A DNA stretch of 49,076 bases from Alphaproteobacteria bacterium (GTDB lineage Bacteria; Pseudomonadota; Alphaproteobacteria; UBA11136): positions 1-49,076 of the forward strand of contig JADHSZ010000012.1 in NCBI GenBank assembly GCA_016776635.1. The letters run 5' to 3'. The position numbers were made by a program, and so were the translations under genes. The notes under the pieces were generated by a model that saw only the letters and a program-made list of their open reading frames with translations, searched no databases and was not told the origin of the DNA. This document shows, piece by piece, positions 18,999 through 28,645 of this stretch; the first letter of the stretch is position 1; each line of letters starts with the position of its first letter.

Positions 18999-19304
18999 GC
19001 AAAGTATGGAAGAGCGCGGCAAGCCGCCCGTCTCGCCAAGGCCGATCTGGTTACCGGCATGGTGGGCGAATTCCCCGAGATTCAGGGGGTCATGGGCCGT
19101 TACTACGCCTTCCATGACGGCGAACCGGCTCCGGTCTGCGAGGCCATCGCCGACCATTACGCCCCCGCCGGGCCGTCCGATGACTGCCCCGCCGCGCCGC
19201 TCAGCATGGCCGTGGCGCTGGCCGACAAGATCGATACCCTGGTGGGTTTCTTCGCCATCGGCGAGACCCCCACCGGGTCGAAAGACCCCTTTGCCCTGCG
19301 CCGT
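18999..19304 (+). pseudogene. glyS: Internal fragment of glyS (glycyl-tRNA synthetase beta subunit)
   Basis: The plus-strand frame reads [20 protein letters not shown], then [30 protein letters not shown] and [12 protein letters not shown]. These are highly conserved consecutive segments of the GlyS beta chain. About 100 codons of a protein that is normally near 700 residues are present, with no start, no stop and neither end. Frame similarity begins near 18999 and stops at 19304, where the DNA switches within a few bases to antisense tolC sequence. A working glyS must lie elsewhere. The fragment marks a recombination junction. Confidence 0.85.
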
Positions 19305-20455
19305 CCCAGCTGCCGCTCCTTACGGGCGAGATCGAGAAACTCGGCGGAGATATTGGCCTGGTTGCCGAGGAAGATGGCGTTGTCCCGGGCGGTCTCGATA
19401 TTCGACCAAGCGTTGCGGGCCTGTTCAGCGATGAGTTCGCGGGTGTCCGTATAGCGGTCTTCCGATGCCTGCCATGTGGAGCGCGCGGCATCCATGGCGT
19501 TTGAAGAAGTATTACCGAGATTGAAGCTGTAGGTGAGTTCGGCCTTGACCAGGGTTTCCCCCTTGAAGCCCGCCGTGCCCTGGACGCTTTCTTTCCACTT
19601 GCGGTCAACGGTGCCGTTAATGGCGGGAAAATACTGGGTCGCCCTGGTCTGGGTGATGGCCTCTTTCGCCACATCGGCGGAAAACTTCGCCACCTTGAGC
19701 TGGGGATTGTTCTTCATGGCCATGTCCACCGCCTCGTCCACGGAAGCAGGAAGAAGCTCATCTGGAACACGGGGCTTTATCAGGGTCGCCACATCGGGAG
19801 GGGCAACGTAAAAGACAGCGCGGTAACGGTTTTTTGCAGCACGCAAAGCGCCCTGGGCCTGGACCCGGCGCGCATTGGCCCCGGCAAGTTGGGCCTTGGC
19901 CTGAAGCACATCGGTGGAAAACCCGGAACCACGGTCCACCAGCGCATTCTCCATCTCGGTCTGGCTCTTGATGTTGGCTTCAGACTGGAGCGCAAAATCG
20001 AGAATTTCCTTGGCATTGATCAGACCGAGATAGGCAGCCACCGCCTCAAGAAGAAGACCCTGCCGTGTCAGTACCAGGGTTTCCCGGGTCTGTTCGAAAG
20101 TCAGGCGGGCTTGTTGCACCGCTGAATTGGTGGCGCCGAAATCCCACAGAAGCTGGGAGAGCTTGAGGTCAAGCTCACTGGTCGCCATATGGGTGCCGGT
20201 GGCGTCGGGCTTGGTCTGGTCTTCATAGCCGTAATGGGAGGTGATGCCTAATTCAGGGAACCAGGCCCCGAGAATTACCCGGACATTGTTGCGTGCGGCC
20301 TCCATATCGGATTCGGCGGCCTGAATCCGTTTGTGGCGCTTGGAAAGATCAAGAAACAGCTCATGCAAATCTTCCGCCGCAACCGGCGGTGCCGAGCATG
20401 CCACAAAACCGGCCAAAAGGACCGTTGCAACAAAAGCTCTGCAGACTCCACCCAT
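19157..20455 (-). pseudogene. TolC paralogue B, truncated at both ends
   Basis: The open frame is 432 residues, but only about 20455-19305 is TolC sequence. From EDLHELFLDLSKRHKR through [15 protein letters not shown] it follows paralogue A (10950-12275) closely. It then changes abruptly to [20 protein letters not shown], which is the antisense of the glyS fragment. The last ~46 residues of the channel, including the final helix present in paralogue A (SLLDVLAGETELI onward), are missing. At the 5' end, the position matching paralogue A's ATG has changed, and the similarity to its first residues (LSVKKRNP) is now in another frame, so translation would have to restart at 20455. A folded channel is unlikely. 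Confidence 0.75.
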
Positions 20456-20920
20456 GAGGTTCCGCTTTTTTTCACCCAGATCGATAACGACCCGCCCTTT
20501 CCCTTTTTAATAGCATGTAAAAGGAATTTATCTAACTCAATTTCCACTACTATATCTATGCATTATATAAAAACACTATACAACGAGTAGCGTTTTTACA
20601 ATAAATTTTAACACAGAATCCCTACCGCCAAATTCCCTTCCGAACCGTGGTGGAATATTAACCGTAGAAGGCAATTCGACTCCTTGGAGGCCGGCCTGAT
20701 TATTTTATTTAAGTGATTCTAATTGTTGTCTGAAAGGCGCAGCGGCGAGTCTGTTCTGAGTCTAGATCGGTTAATTCTTTCGCTTGCGGAATAATTCATG
20801 GGTATCCCAGTGGACCGGGCGATTTAATCTTGGTTTATCTGCAAATATTAACGGTATCCCCGAGATAATTCGGGGGAATGATTCGGGGATACCTCTGGGG
20901 GCTTCGGAAAATACGGAACT
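20456..20920. other. Gene-free stretch between tolC paralogue B and nnrS
   Basis: The first ~130 bp (to ~20590) resemble the upstream region of tolC paralogue A (A/T-rich, with a TATATCTATGCATTATATAA-type core). The middle has no recognisable gene or element. Near the right end is an inverted repeat, GGTATCCCCGA (20853-20863) and TCGGGGATACC (20883-20893), described separately. Confidence 0.6.
20853..20893 (-). terminator. Inverted repeat 3' of nnrS, possible terminator
   Basis: Perfect 11-bp arms enclose 19 bases that include a third TTCGGGG-type element, so alternative stems are possible. It lies 27 bp past the nnrS stop. There is no clear T-run, so intrinsic termination is uncertain. Confidence 0.4.
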
Positions 20921-22123
20921 TTACCCCCGTCCCGCCACCACCCGGGGGCCGGTGAGCACCGGAAGAAACAGGATTGAAAATAGCCCGAAGGCGGCGATCC
21001 ACATACCGCCCGAAAACCACAGGGCGGCATCGAAAGCATCGTCCCCCAGAAGGGACGTCAGGAAGGGCATCCCTATGCGCGCCAAAGCCGCCAGAGAGAT
21101 CATTGCATAGACCGCCGACAGGGCCAGACCGGCGTGCAAGGGCCGGCCCGTATGCCCCAATGAGGCACGGGTCATCATAGCCAGAGTCATGGTGCCGATG
21201 GCGCCCACGGTGATTCCGTGCACCGCATCGGCGGGGCTGAGGAAATAGCCCAATCCGGCCAGTGCTTTCAGCGCCAGACCCACCACAAGCCAGCCATAGC
21301 CCAGATGCAGCACCAGAAGCAGGGGTTCCCGGATGGTTTTCACCCCCTGCCAGAAGGAAAGCCGCGCGCCGTTCAACGCCGCCGCCGCCAACCCCACCAC
21401 CCCAGCCACCGGTCCGGAACCCAGAACCAGATCGGTAAGGAGCAGCGCCAAAAGCGACCCCAGGGCAAGACGGTCGAGGAGGGGGAAGCTGCGAACCTGG
21501 GCCTCTTCTCCCCGTGCCTGAAGTACATTCCCGGTAAATGAGGGCGTCACCCGTCCGCCGATAACGCCGATCAACAGCGCCATGCAATCCACCATCAGAA
21601 CCAGGCCGCGTCCGGCGGTTTCGTCCGCCACGTCCAGCCATTCAAGATGGAACAACAGATTGCCCAGAGCCATAGCCACCAGGATCGGTGGAAAGATGAA
21701 ACTGCGCCGCGACCCGCCCTCTCTCAGCGCCGGCAGGATGAGCAATGCCAGCGCCGGAAAAAAGGCCACATCCAGCGCCGCCGCCGCCACTGCGGGAAAT
21801 ACCGGAACCAGCCACAGGCAGATACGGCCGGCCAGCCACAGAAAAAACAAAGCCGCCAGCCTGGCGCCGGCAACCGGTGGCGCGCCGGTCCAGTTGGGAA
21901 TGGCGGTGAGAAAGAACCCCGCCACCGCGGCCCCCGTATAACCGAACAGCATTTCATGAGCGTGCCAATAGGTGGGCGGCATGTCCGGCGCCATGCCGGT
22001 CCACCCTCCGATCAGGGCCAACCACACCGCCATGGCGAGGGTGCTGAAGAGTCCCGCCGCCAGAAAGAAGGGACGGAACCCGAGTTCGAAAAAGATTTTT
22101 GTAAAAGAAGCGCCACGCCCCAT
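20921..22123 (-). CDS. nnrS: NnrS family membrane protein
   Basis: Polytopic haem/copper-associated inner-membrane protein linked to nitric oxide stress and denitrification in other proteobacteria. It has 400 residues from the ATG at 22123, which has GAGGAGG 8 bases upstream; the open frame extends 24 codons further but without a ribosome site. Family motifs include GFRPFFLAAGLFSTLAM, the WHAHEMLFGYTGAAVAGFFLTAIPNWTG block, and later GGRVTPSFTGN and AVHGITVGAIGTMTLAMMTR. About twelve hydrophobic spans are present. It is divergent from the nap operon, sharing a ~200 bp region, which fits joint control by nitrogen oxides or low oxygen; I did not find a clear FNR/NnrR box there. Confidence 0.93.
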   Translation of the reverse strand: MGRGASFTKIFFELGFRPFFLAAGLFSTLAMAVWLALIGGWTGMAPDMPPTYWHAHEMLFGYTGAAVAGFFLTAIPNWTGAPPVAGARLAALFFLWLAGRICLWLVPVFPAVAAAALDVAFFPALALLILPALREGGSRRSFIFPPILVAMALGNLLFHLEWLDVADETAGRGLVLMVDCMALLIGVIGGRVTPSFTGNVLQARGEEAQVRSFPLLDRLALGSLLALLLTDLVLGSGPVAGVVGLAAAALNGARLSFWQGVKTIREPLLLVLHLGYGWLVVGLALKALAGLGYFLSPADAVHGITVGAIGTMTLAMMTRASLGHTGRPLHAGLALSAVYAMISLAALARIGMPFLTSLLGDDAFDAALWFSGGMWIAAFGLFSILFLPVLTGPRVVAGRG

Positions 22124-22320
22124 GGAAAACACCCCTCCTCTGCGGGAAATAAAGGCTGAAAAGTCTAAATGAAATATTAAGTGTGGATGTGACATTTTTT
22201 TACTCCGGTCTGAATGCGTCCAAGTGCCGCATTTACCTTAAGGGCGGGTTCTACGATGTTATGGCGACGCTGGTGGATGATATTTCTTTCGCCCCGCACT
22301 CACAGAAGGATTCGGGGAAA

Positions 22321-22908
22321 ATGGAAAGTCAGGAAGACCAACAAGCGGTGAATCTTTTCTCCCGGAGGGGATTTCTGATTGGGAAGCGGGACAGCGCACC
22401 GTTGCGCCCGCCCTGGTCAGTCGCTCCTGATACTTTTACCGATTTGTGCGCACGCTGCGACGAATGCAGTCGCGCCTGCGCGGAAGGAATCATCGTTCGC
22501 GGCGACGGCGGATTTCCGGAAATCAATTTCGCCTTCGGTGAATGCACCTTCTGCGGCAATTGCCGCAATGCCTGCCTCAGCGGCGCCATCGCCACGCGCG
22601 GCAAAAACGGGAAAGACGAGGCTCCCTGGTCCCTGAAGGCGGAAATCGGCGACGCCTGTCTCCCTCTTCATGGCGTGGAATGCCGTATCTGCCAGGATCA
22701 GTGCGCGCCCCAGGCCATTGCCTTTGACTTCGCTCAAGACCACATCCTCACCCCAAATATTTTACAAGATGATTGTAGCGGCTGTGGCGCCTGTTTCCGT
22801 GTCTGTCCCGTCAACGCTATTTCCATTCACGACACATATCCCGTGACGCCCCAGAACGGTCCCGGCGTGACTCCGCAACCTTACCCCAACCAGGGAGAAG
22901 CGGAATGA
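22321..22908 (+). CDS. napF: Ferredoxin-type protein NapF
   Basis: Cytoplasmic iron-sulfur protein of periplasmic nitrate reduction, thought to help mature or interact with NapA. Three [4Fe-4S] motifs are visible: CARCDECSRAC, CTFCGNCRNAC, and CSGCGACFRVCPVNA, with a further CRICQDQC between the second and third. The N-terminal SRRGFLIG is typical. The chosen start at 22321 (MESQEDQQ) gives 195 residues, the usual family length; the frame runs upstream to 22183, but that part resembles no NapF. It overlaps napD by 4 bp. Confidence 0.92.
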   Translation: MESQEDQQAVNLFSRRGFLIGKRDSAPLRPPWSVAPDTFTDLCARCDECSRACAEGIIVRGDGGFPEINFAFGECTFCGNCRNACLSGAIATRGKNGKDEAPWSLKAEIGDACLPLHGVECRICQDQCAPQAIAFDFAQDHILTPNILQDDCSGCGACFRVCPVNAISIHDTYPVTPQNGPGVTPQPYPNQGEAE

Positions 22909-23177
22909 TTATCTGCGGCGTTCTGGTCCAGGCCCACCCCGACTCTCTGAACCAGGTGCTGGAGCAGCTTGCCGAGCGCAAGGGCGTGGAGATTCACCAC
23001 ACCACAGACGATGGCCGCATCGTCATCACGGTAGAGGGAGGCCTTGATGATGGAGTCGACGAGACCCTCTTGGAACTGCACAGAATGAACGGCGTGCTTT
23101 CCGCTTCGCTGACATACCACTATTTCGAATCCGACGAGATCGCAGGAGAACAGAACCATGAAACTTTCACGGCGTGA
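22905..23177 (+). CDS. napD: NapD, NapA signal-peptide chaperone
   Basis: Small cytoplasmic chaperone, 90 residues, that binds the twin-arginine signal of NapA and delays export until the molybdenum cofactor is inserted. The sequence starts [22 protein letters not shown] and has the ferredoxin-like fold pattern of the family, with GRIVITVEG in the middle and [11 protein letters not shown] near the end. It overlaps napF by 4 bp and napA by 20 bp. Confidence 0.94.
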   Translation: MIICGVLVQAHPDSLNQVLEQLAERKGVEIHHTTDDGRIVITVEGGLDDGVDETLLELHRMNGVLSASLTYHYFESDEIAGEQNHETFTA

Positions 23178-25653
23178 TTTCATCAAATCCAATGCGGTGG
23201 CCGCCACCGCCGCCGCCGCCGGACTGGCGGTCCCCGCAGTGCCGGGAACGGTGGAAGCCGCCGCCAGCGATACAGGCGTGCGCTGGGACAAGGCGCCCTG
23301 CCGTTTCTGTGGAACCGGTTGCAGCGTTCTCATAGGCACCAAGGATAATCGCGTGGTTGCCACCCAGGGCGACCCCGAAGCGCCGGTCAATCGCGGGCTC
23401 AACTGTATCAAGGGCTATTTCCTGTCCAAGATCATGTATGGCGAAGATCGCCTGACCACGCCCCTGCTGCGCAAAAAGGGCGGCGTCTATGACAAGGATG
23501 GTGAATTCGAGGCCGTCAGCTGGGACGAGGCCCTCGACATCATGGCCGAAAAATTCAAGAAATCCATGCGCGACAAAGGCCCCACCTCGGTGGGTATGTT
23601 CGGCTCCGGACAGTGGACCGTGTGGGAGGGCTATGCCGCAGCCAAGCTGATGAAGGCCGGCTTCCTCTCCAACAATATCGATCCCAACGCCCGTCACTGC
23701 ATGGCCTCGGCCGTGGCCGGGTTTATCCGCACCTTCGGCATCGACGAGCCCATGGGCTGTTACGACGATCTGGAACAGGCCGATGACTTCGTGCTGTGGG
23801 GCTCCAACATGGCGGAGATGCATCCCATCCTGTGGTCTCGGCTCGCCAGCCGCAGACTCACCGGCGAGGATGTGAAAGTGACGGTGCTGTCCACCTTCAC
23901 TAACCGTAATTTCGACCTCGCCGATCTAGGTATCGTCTTCACCCCCCAGGGCGACCTCGCCATCCTCAACTACATCGCCAATTACATTATCGAGAACGGC
24001 GCCGTAAACGAGGACTTCGTCAACAAGCATGTGAATTTCCGGCGCGGCAATGACGATATCGGCTATGGCCTGCGCCCCACCCACGCCAAGGAGAAGGCGG
24101 CGAAAAACTCCAAAAAGACGGGCGGATCAAAGCCCATGAGCTTCGAGGACTACAAGGCTTTTGTGTCCGAATACACGCTGGAGAAGGCGGCTGAAATTTC
24201 CGGGGTGGAACCGGAAAAACTGGAAAAACTGGCGAAAATCTACGCCGACCCCAAGCGCAAGGTGGTGTCCTACTGGACCATGGGATTCAACCAGCACACC
24301 CGCGGCACCTGGGTCAATAACCTGATGTACAATGTGCATCTTTTGACGGGCAAGATTTCCGAACCCGGCAACGGGCCCTTCTCGCTCACCGGCCAGCCCT
24401 CGGCCTGTGGCACCGCGCGCGAGGTGGGAACCTTCGCCCATCGTCTGCCCGCCGATCTGGTGGTGAAGAAAAAGAAGCACCGTGAGATTGCCGAGAAAAT
24501 CTGGAAACTGCCCGAGGGCACCATCCCGCCAAAACCCGGCTATCACGCCGTCCTGCAGAACCGCATGCTCAAGGACGGCAAGCTCAACGCCTATTGGGTT
24601 CTGTGCAACAACAACATGCAGGCCGCCCCCAATATGAACGAGGAGGGCTGGCCCGGCTATCGCAACCCGGAAAACTTCATCGTCGTCTCCGACCCCTATC
24701 CCACGGTCACGGCCATGGCCGCCGATCTTATCCTGCCCACCGCCATGTGGGTGGAAAAGGAAGGCGCCTACGGCAATGCCGAACGCCGTACCCAGTTCTG
24801 GCGCCAGCAGGTGCCGCCGCCCGCAGGCGCCAAGTCCGACCTGTGGCAACTGGTGGAATTTTCCAAACGCTTCAAGGTGGAGGAGGTGTGGCCCGAGGAA
24901 CTGATCGCCAAGAAACCGGAATACCGGGGCAAGACGCTCTATGACATCCTCTTCGCCAACGGCCAGGTGGATAAATTCCCCGTCAGCGAAATCCAGGAGG
25001 GCTTCGGCAATGACGAAGCCGAGGATTTCGGATTCTATATCCAAAAGGGCCTGTTCGAGGAATACGCCACCTTCGGCCGCGGCAAGGCCCATGATCTCGC
25101 CCCCTTCGAGACCTATCACAAGGCCCGGGGGCTGCGCTGGCCCGTGGTTGACGAAAAGGAAACCCTGTGGCGCTTCCGCGAGGGTTATGACCCCTATGTG
25201 AAGGCGGGCGAGGATGTGCGCTTTTACGGTAAACCCGACGGCAAGGCGGTGATCTTCGCCCTGCCCTATGAGCCAGCCGGCGAAGAACCGGACAGCGATT
25301 ATGATCTGTGGCTGGTGACGGGGCGGGTTCTCGAGCACTGGCATTCGGGCACCATGACCCAGCGCGTGCCGGAACTGCATCGCGCCTTTCCCAACGCGGT
25401 TCTTTTCATGCATGACGCCGACGCCAAAAAGCGCGGCCTGAAGCGTGGACAGGCAGTGACCATACAGACCCGCCGCGGAGAACTAGTGAGCCGTATCGAG
25501 ACACGGGGCCGCAACCGCCCGCCCGAAGGCGTGGTCTTCATCCCCTGGTTCGATGCCGCCCAGCTCGTCAACAAGCTGACCCTAGACGCCACCTGTCCCA
25601 TCTCCAAGGAGACCGACTTCAAGAAATGCGCCTGCAAGGTGTCGAAAGCATAA
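23158..25653 (+). CDS. napA: Periplasmic nitrate reductase catalytic subunit NapA
   Basis: Molybdopterin enzyme that reduces nitrate to nitrite in the periplasm. It has 831 residues, normal for the family. The Tat signal [19 protein letters not shown] is at the N-terminus. The [4Fe-4S] cluster ligands are C48, C51, C55 and C83 (CRFCGTGC ... NCIKGYF). The molybdenum-ligating cysteine is C181 in [10 protein letters not shown]. The C-terminal half has the cofactor-binding segments ([29 protein letters not shown]). It receives electrons from NapB, which gets them from NapC and/or NapGH. Confidence 0.97.
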   Translation: MKLSRRDFIKSNAVAATAAAAGLAVPAVPGTVEAAASDTGVRWDKAPCRFCGTGCSVLIGTKDNRVVATQGDPEAPVNRGLNCIKGYFLSKIMYGEDRLTTPLLRKKGGVYDKDGEFEAVSWDEALDIMAEKFKKSMRDKGPTSVGMFGSGQWTVWEGYAAAKLMKAGFLSNNIDPNARHCMASAVAGFIRTFGIDEPMGCYDDLEQADDFVLWGSNMAEMHPILWSRLASRRLTGEDVKVTVLSTFTNRNFDLADLGIVFTPQGDLAILNYIANYIIENGAVNEDFVNKHVNFRRGNDDIGYGLRPTHAKEKAAKNSKKTGGSKPMSFEDYKAFVSEYTLEKAAEISGVEPEKLEKLAKIYADPKRKVVSYWTMGFNQHTRGTWVNNLMYNVHLLTGKISEPGNGPFSLTGQPSACGTAREVGTFAHRLPADLVVKKKKHREIAEKIWKLPEGTIPPKPGYHAVLQNRMLKDGKLNAYWVLCNNNMQAAPNMNEEGWPGYRNPENFIVVSDPYPTVTAMAADLILPTAMWVEKEGAYGNAERRTQFWRQQVPPPAGAKSDLWQLVEFSKRFKVEEVWPEELIAKKPEYRGKTLYDILFANGQVDKFPVSEIQEGFGNDEAEDFGFYIQKGLFEEYATFGRGKAHDLAPFETYHKARGLRWPVVDEKETLWRFREGYDPYVKAGEDVRFYGKPDGKAVIFALPYEPAGEEPDSDYDLWLVTGRVLEHWHSGTMTQRVPELHRAFPNAVLFMHDADAKKRGLKRGQAVTIQTRRGELVSRIETRGRNRPPEGVVFIPWFDAAQLVNKLTLDATCPISKETDFKKCACKVSKA

Positions 25654-25701
25654 CCGGTTCCGGCATGGGCACGGTGATAGCGCAGAGTGGAGAAAGGGAA
25701 T

Positions 25702-26469
25702 ATGTCCGCAGCCAATAAAGAGCAGGGAATTCCCGGCATCAGCCGACGGCGGTTCGTCGCCGATACGGCTCAGACCGCCTGCGTGGTCGGCATTATGGGG
25801 CTGACGCTGGGCATCTATGCGCGGCAGGCCAAATCCATGCCGGCCACGGCCATCCGCCCGCCCGGCGCGCGGGCTCAGGATGCCTTCCTCGGCGCATGCG
25901 TACGCTGTGGCATGTGTGTGCGCGACTGTCCCTATGACACCCTGCGAATAGCCGATCTGGGGGAGGCGGTGGCCTCCGGAACCCCCTATTTCGTGGCTCG
26001 CGAAATACCCTGCGAGATGTGCGAGGACATTCCCTGCGTCGCCGCCTGTCCCACCGGAGCACTTGATCCCGGACTCACCAACATCAACGACGCCCACATG
26101 GGCGTGGCGGTTCTGGTGGGTCACGAAACCTGTCTCAATTATCTGGGACTGCGCTGTGACGTCTGTTACCGGGTCTGTCCACTGATTGACGAGGCCATCA
26201 CCCTGAAGACCATCAGCAACCCGCGCACCCGAAAGCACGCCCTCTTCATCCCCACGATCCATACGGACAAATGCACCGGTTGTGGAAAATGTGAAAAAGC
26301 TTGCGTCCTGGAAGAAGCCGCCATCAAGGTGCTGCCGGAACGGATCGCGGCGGGAAAAATGGATGCCCATTACCGGCTGGGATGGGAAGAAAAGGCCAAG
26401 CATGGCGGCCCCCTCCTTGAGGGTGTGATCGACCTTCCCGACCGCGTGCCCGGGGGGGCGGGACCATGA
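25702..26469 (+). CDS. napG: NapG, periplasmic ferredoxin-type electron carrier
   Basis: Part of the NapGH quinol dehydrogenase branch. It has 255 residues from the ATG at 25702, preceded by AGAAAGGGAA; an ATG five codons earlier lacks a better site. The Tat-type signal has SRRRFVADTAQTACVVG. Four iron-sulfur motifs are seen: CVRCGMCVRDCPYD, CEMCEDIPCVAACPTGA, CDVCYRVCP, and CTGCGKCEKACVLE. It overlaps napH by 4 bp. Confidence 0.94.
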   Translation: MSAANKEQGIPGISRRRFVADTAQTACVVGIMGLTLGIYARQAKSMPATAIRPPGARAQDAFLGACVRCGMCVRDCPYDTLRIADLGEAVASGTPYFVAREIPCEMCEDIPCVAACPTGALDPGLTNINDAHMGVAVLVGHETCLNYLGLRCDVCYRVCPLIDEAITLKTISNPRTRKHALFIPTIHTDKCTGCGKCEKACVLEEAAIKVLPERIAAGKMDAHYRLGWEEKAKHGGPLLEGVIDLPDRVPGGAGP

Positions 26470-27365
26470 CCTCCTCTTACGCTCCCGCCGCCGCCGCCAT
26501 CACGCAAAAGGGCTGGCCCAAGGCCCATGGCTGGCTGCTTGCGCGCAGGATGACGCAGATCTCTTTCTTGTTGCTGTTCCTGGCCGGACCGTGGTTTGGC
26601 CTGTGGATCGTCAAGGGCGATATGGCCGCCAGCCGGACGCTGGACGTGCTGCCCCTGACCGATCCCTACATCCTTCTGCAGTCCTTTTTTGCCGGCCACA
26701 TTCCCGAGACAACCGCCCTCATCGGCGCGGCCATCGTTGCCGGCGTCTATGCCCTCATCGGCGGCCGTGTCTATTGCGCCTGGGTCTGTCCGCTCAACAT
26801 GGTTACCGACGCCGCCCACTGGCTACGCGAAAAACTCGGCCTGACCAAGGGCTGGCCGCCGAAGCGGGAGCTGCGCCTGTGGATTCTCGGCATGACGCTG
26901 GCGGTCTCCGCAGTGGGCGGAACCATTGCATGGGAACTGGTCAATCCCGTGACCATGATATACCGCGGCTTGGTGTTTTCACTGGGCGCGGTTACCGTGG
27001 TGATCGTCGCGCTGTTCCTGTTCGATGTCTTCGTCAGCCGCCGGGGATGGTGTGGCAATTTATGCCCCGTGGGCGCGCTCTATGCTCTCGTGGGAGTCAA
27101 GGCCGTTCTCAGGGTCAGCGCCCGTAACCGGCATGATTGCGATGACTGCATGGACTGTTACGCCGTCTGTCCCGAGCCCCAGGTCATCACCCCGGCGCTT
27201 AAGGGGCTGGCAAAAGACGCGAGTCCTCTCATCCTTGACCGGGATTGCAGCAATTGCGGCCGCTGTATGGATGTCTGCGCCAAAGACGTCTTTTGTTTCA
27301 CCAGCCGCTTTCACGAGCCACCCCTGCCCTACCCCGTGACCAACGCCCCGAGAAAGGCGGCCTGA
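26466..27365 (+). CDS. napH: NapH, membrane quinol dehydrogenase subunit
   Basis: A 299-residue inner-membrane protein with about four membrane segments. The cytoplasm-facing cysteine motifs are YCAWVCPLN and WCGNLCPVG. The C-terminal pair of [4Fe-4S] motifs is CDDCMDCYAVCPEP and CSNCGRCMDVCAKD. Together with NapG it takes electrons from quinol and passes them toward NapB/NapA. The operon also has NapC, so two quinol entry points exist. Confidence 0.95.
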   Translation: MTSSYAPAAAAITQKGWPKAHGWLLARRMTQISFLLLFLAGPWFGLWIVKGDMAASRTLDVLPLTDPYILLQSFFAGHIPETTALIGAAIVAGVYALIGGRVYCAWVCPLNMVTDAAHWLREKLGLTKGWPPKRELRLWILGMTLAVSAVGGTIAWELVNPVTMIYRGLVFSLGAVTVVIVALFLFDVFVSRRGWCGNLCPVGALYALVGVKAVLRVSARNRHDCDDCMDCYAVCPEPQVITPALKGLAKDASPLILDRDCSNCGRCMDVCAKDVFCFTSRFHEPPLPYPVTNAPRKAA

Positions 27366-27423
27366 CCATGATGGATATCCTTTTATTGAATACTGACCCT
27401 TCGAGACAGGGAGACCAACCGTG

Positions 27424-27876
27424 ATGAAACCCGTTCATATCGCTCTGGGAGCCTTCGGCCTGATCTTCGCCGTGGCGACCCTTTCACCGATTCCGGCTCT
27501 TGCCGGAGACGTCCAAAGCCTGCGTGGAAAAACCGAAATCCCCGAGATCAATCCCACACCGGAACTGACCAAACAACGCGCAGACAAGGGACGTTTCACC
27601 CGCAACTACCGCCAGCAGCCGCCCCTGGTTCCCCACAAGATCGCGAAATACGAGATCGATCTCAAGGTCAACCAGTGCCTGCGCTGCCATGACTGGCCCT
27701 ATAACGTGGAGGAGAACGCGCCCAAGGTCAGTGAAACCCATTACACTGACCGCGACGGCACGGCGCTGGATCATATTGCCCGTACGCGCTGGTTCTGCAC
27801 CCAATGCCACGTGCCCCAGGAGGACGCGCCGGCGCTGGTGAGGAACACCTTCAAGCCATTGCAGAGAAAGCAGTAA
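27424..27876 (+). CDS. napB: NapB, dihaem cytochrome c subunit of periplasmic nitrate reductase
   Basis: A 150-residue periplasmic electron donor to NapA. A Sec signal (ALGAFGLIFAVATLSPIPALAG) is followed by two haem-binding motifs, CLRCH (C85, C88, H89) and CTQCH (C125, C128, H129). Candidate distal histidines are H71 (LVPHK) and H106 (SETHY), as in the family. A GTG one codon earlier (27421) is an alternative start; GGGAG lies upstream of both. Confidence 0.94.
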   Translation: MKPVHIALGAFGLIFAVATLSPIPALAGDVQSLRGKTEIPEINPTPELTKQRADKGRFTRNYRQQPPLVPHKIAKYEIDLKVNQCLRCHDWPYNVEENAPKVSETHYTDRDGTALDHIARTRWFCTQCHVPQEDAPALVRNTFKPLQRKQ

Positions 27877-27954
27877 AGGAAACAGGTACGGTCGGAAATT
27901 CCATCCGCCGTCAGACGCCAACTGCGCCCAGAAACCTTTCAGGGGATCATATCC

Positions 27955-28596
27955 ATGACACCACAACAGGAAAACCCACAACCCGGTGAAGGCGGGTTTC
28001 TCAAGAACCTCTGGAAGACCCTGATGCGCCCCAGCGGCCGGTTTTCCCTGGGCACCCTGGTGGTGGCCGGGGCCATCGGCGGTATCCTTTCCTGGGGCGG
28101 CTTCAACTGGGCCATGGAGATGACCAATACGGAGACCTTCTGTCTTTCCTGTCACGAAATGGAAGACAACGTCTATCGCGAATACAAGAACACCATCCAT
28201 TACAACAACCGCACCGGTGTGCGCGCCACCTGTCCCGACTGTCACGTGCCCAAGGAGTGGGGGCACAAGGTGATGCGTAAAATCCAGGCTTCCAACGAGC
28301 TCTATCATCATTTCCTGGGCACCATCGACACCCGCGAGAAGTTCGAAGCCAAGCGGATCACCCTGGCCAAGAATGTATGGCGGGTGATGAAACGCACCGA
28401 TTCACGGGAATGCCGCAACTGTCACAGCTTCGATTACATGGACCTGAAGATGCAGGAATCGCGCGCCAGGAAACGCCATGTTGACGCCCTCGACGAGGGC
28501 AAGACCTGTATCGAGTGTCACAAGGGCGTGGCCCACGAGCTGCCCGAAGGCGTCTATGAGGCGGAACGGGAGGTCGTCAACGAAAGCGGCGGCTAG
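27955..28596 (+). CDS. napC: NapC/NirT tetrahaem cytochrome c, quinol dehydrogenase
   Basis: Membrane-anchored 213-residue cytochrome that oxidises quinol and feeds NapB. One N-terminal membrane anchor spans about residues 30-52. Four CXXCH motifs are at C63-H67 (CLSCH), C93-H97 (CPDCH), C153-H157 (CRNCH) and C185-H189 (CIECH). It starts 78 bp after napB, with AGGGGATCATATCC before the ATG. It is the last gene of the operon; a terminator follows. Confidence 0.95.
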   Translation: MTPQQENPQPGEGGFLKNLWKTLMRPSGRFSLGTLVVAGAIGGILSWGGFNWAMEMTNTETFCLSCHEMEDNVYREYKNTIHYNNRTGVRATCPDCHVPKEWGHKVMRKIQASNELYHHFLGTIDTREKFEAKRITLAKNVWRVMKRTDSRECRNCHSFDYMDLKMQESRARKRHVDALDEGKTCIECHKGVAHELPEGVYEAEREVVNESGG

Positions 28597-28645
28597 CACG
28601 GCACGCCTTTACCCGCGCGGCGTCCGCATATGGCACCCGCACATA

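Noticed and set aside
19059..19454. 131-codon plus-strand frame as an intact gene
   Set aside because: Its first half is the glyS fragment and its second half is antisense tolC; it is a product of the junction and not a gene.
22124..22320. FNR or NnrR operator between nnrS and napF
   Set aside because: I looked for TTGAT-N4-ATCAA and close variants and found no convincing match.
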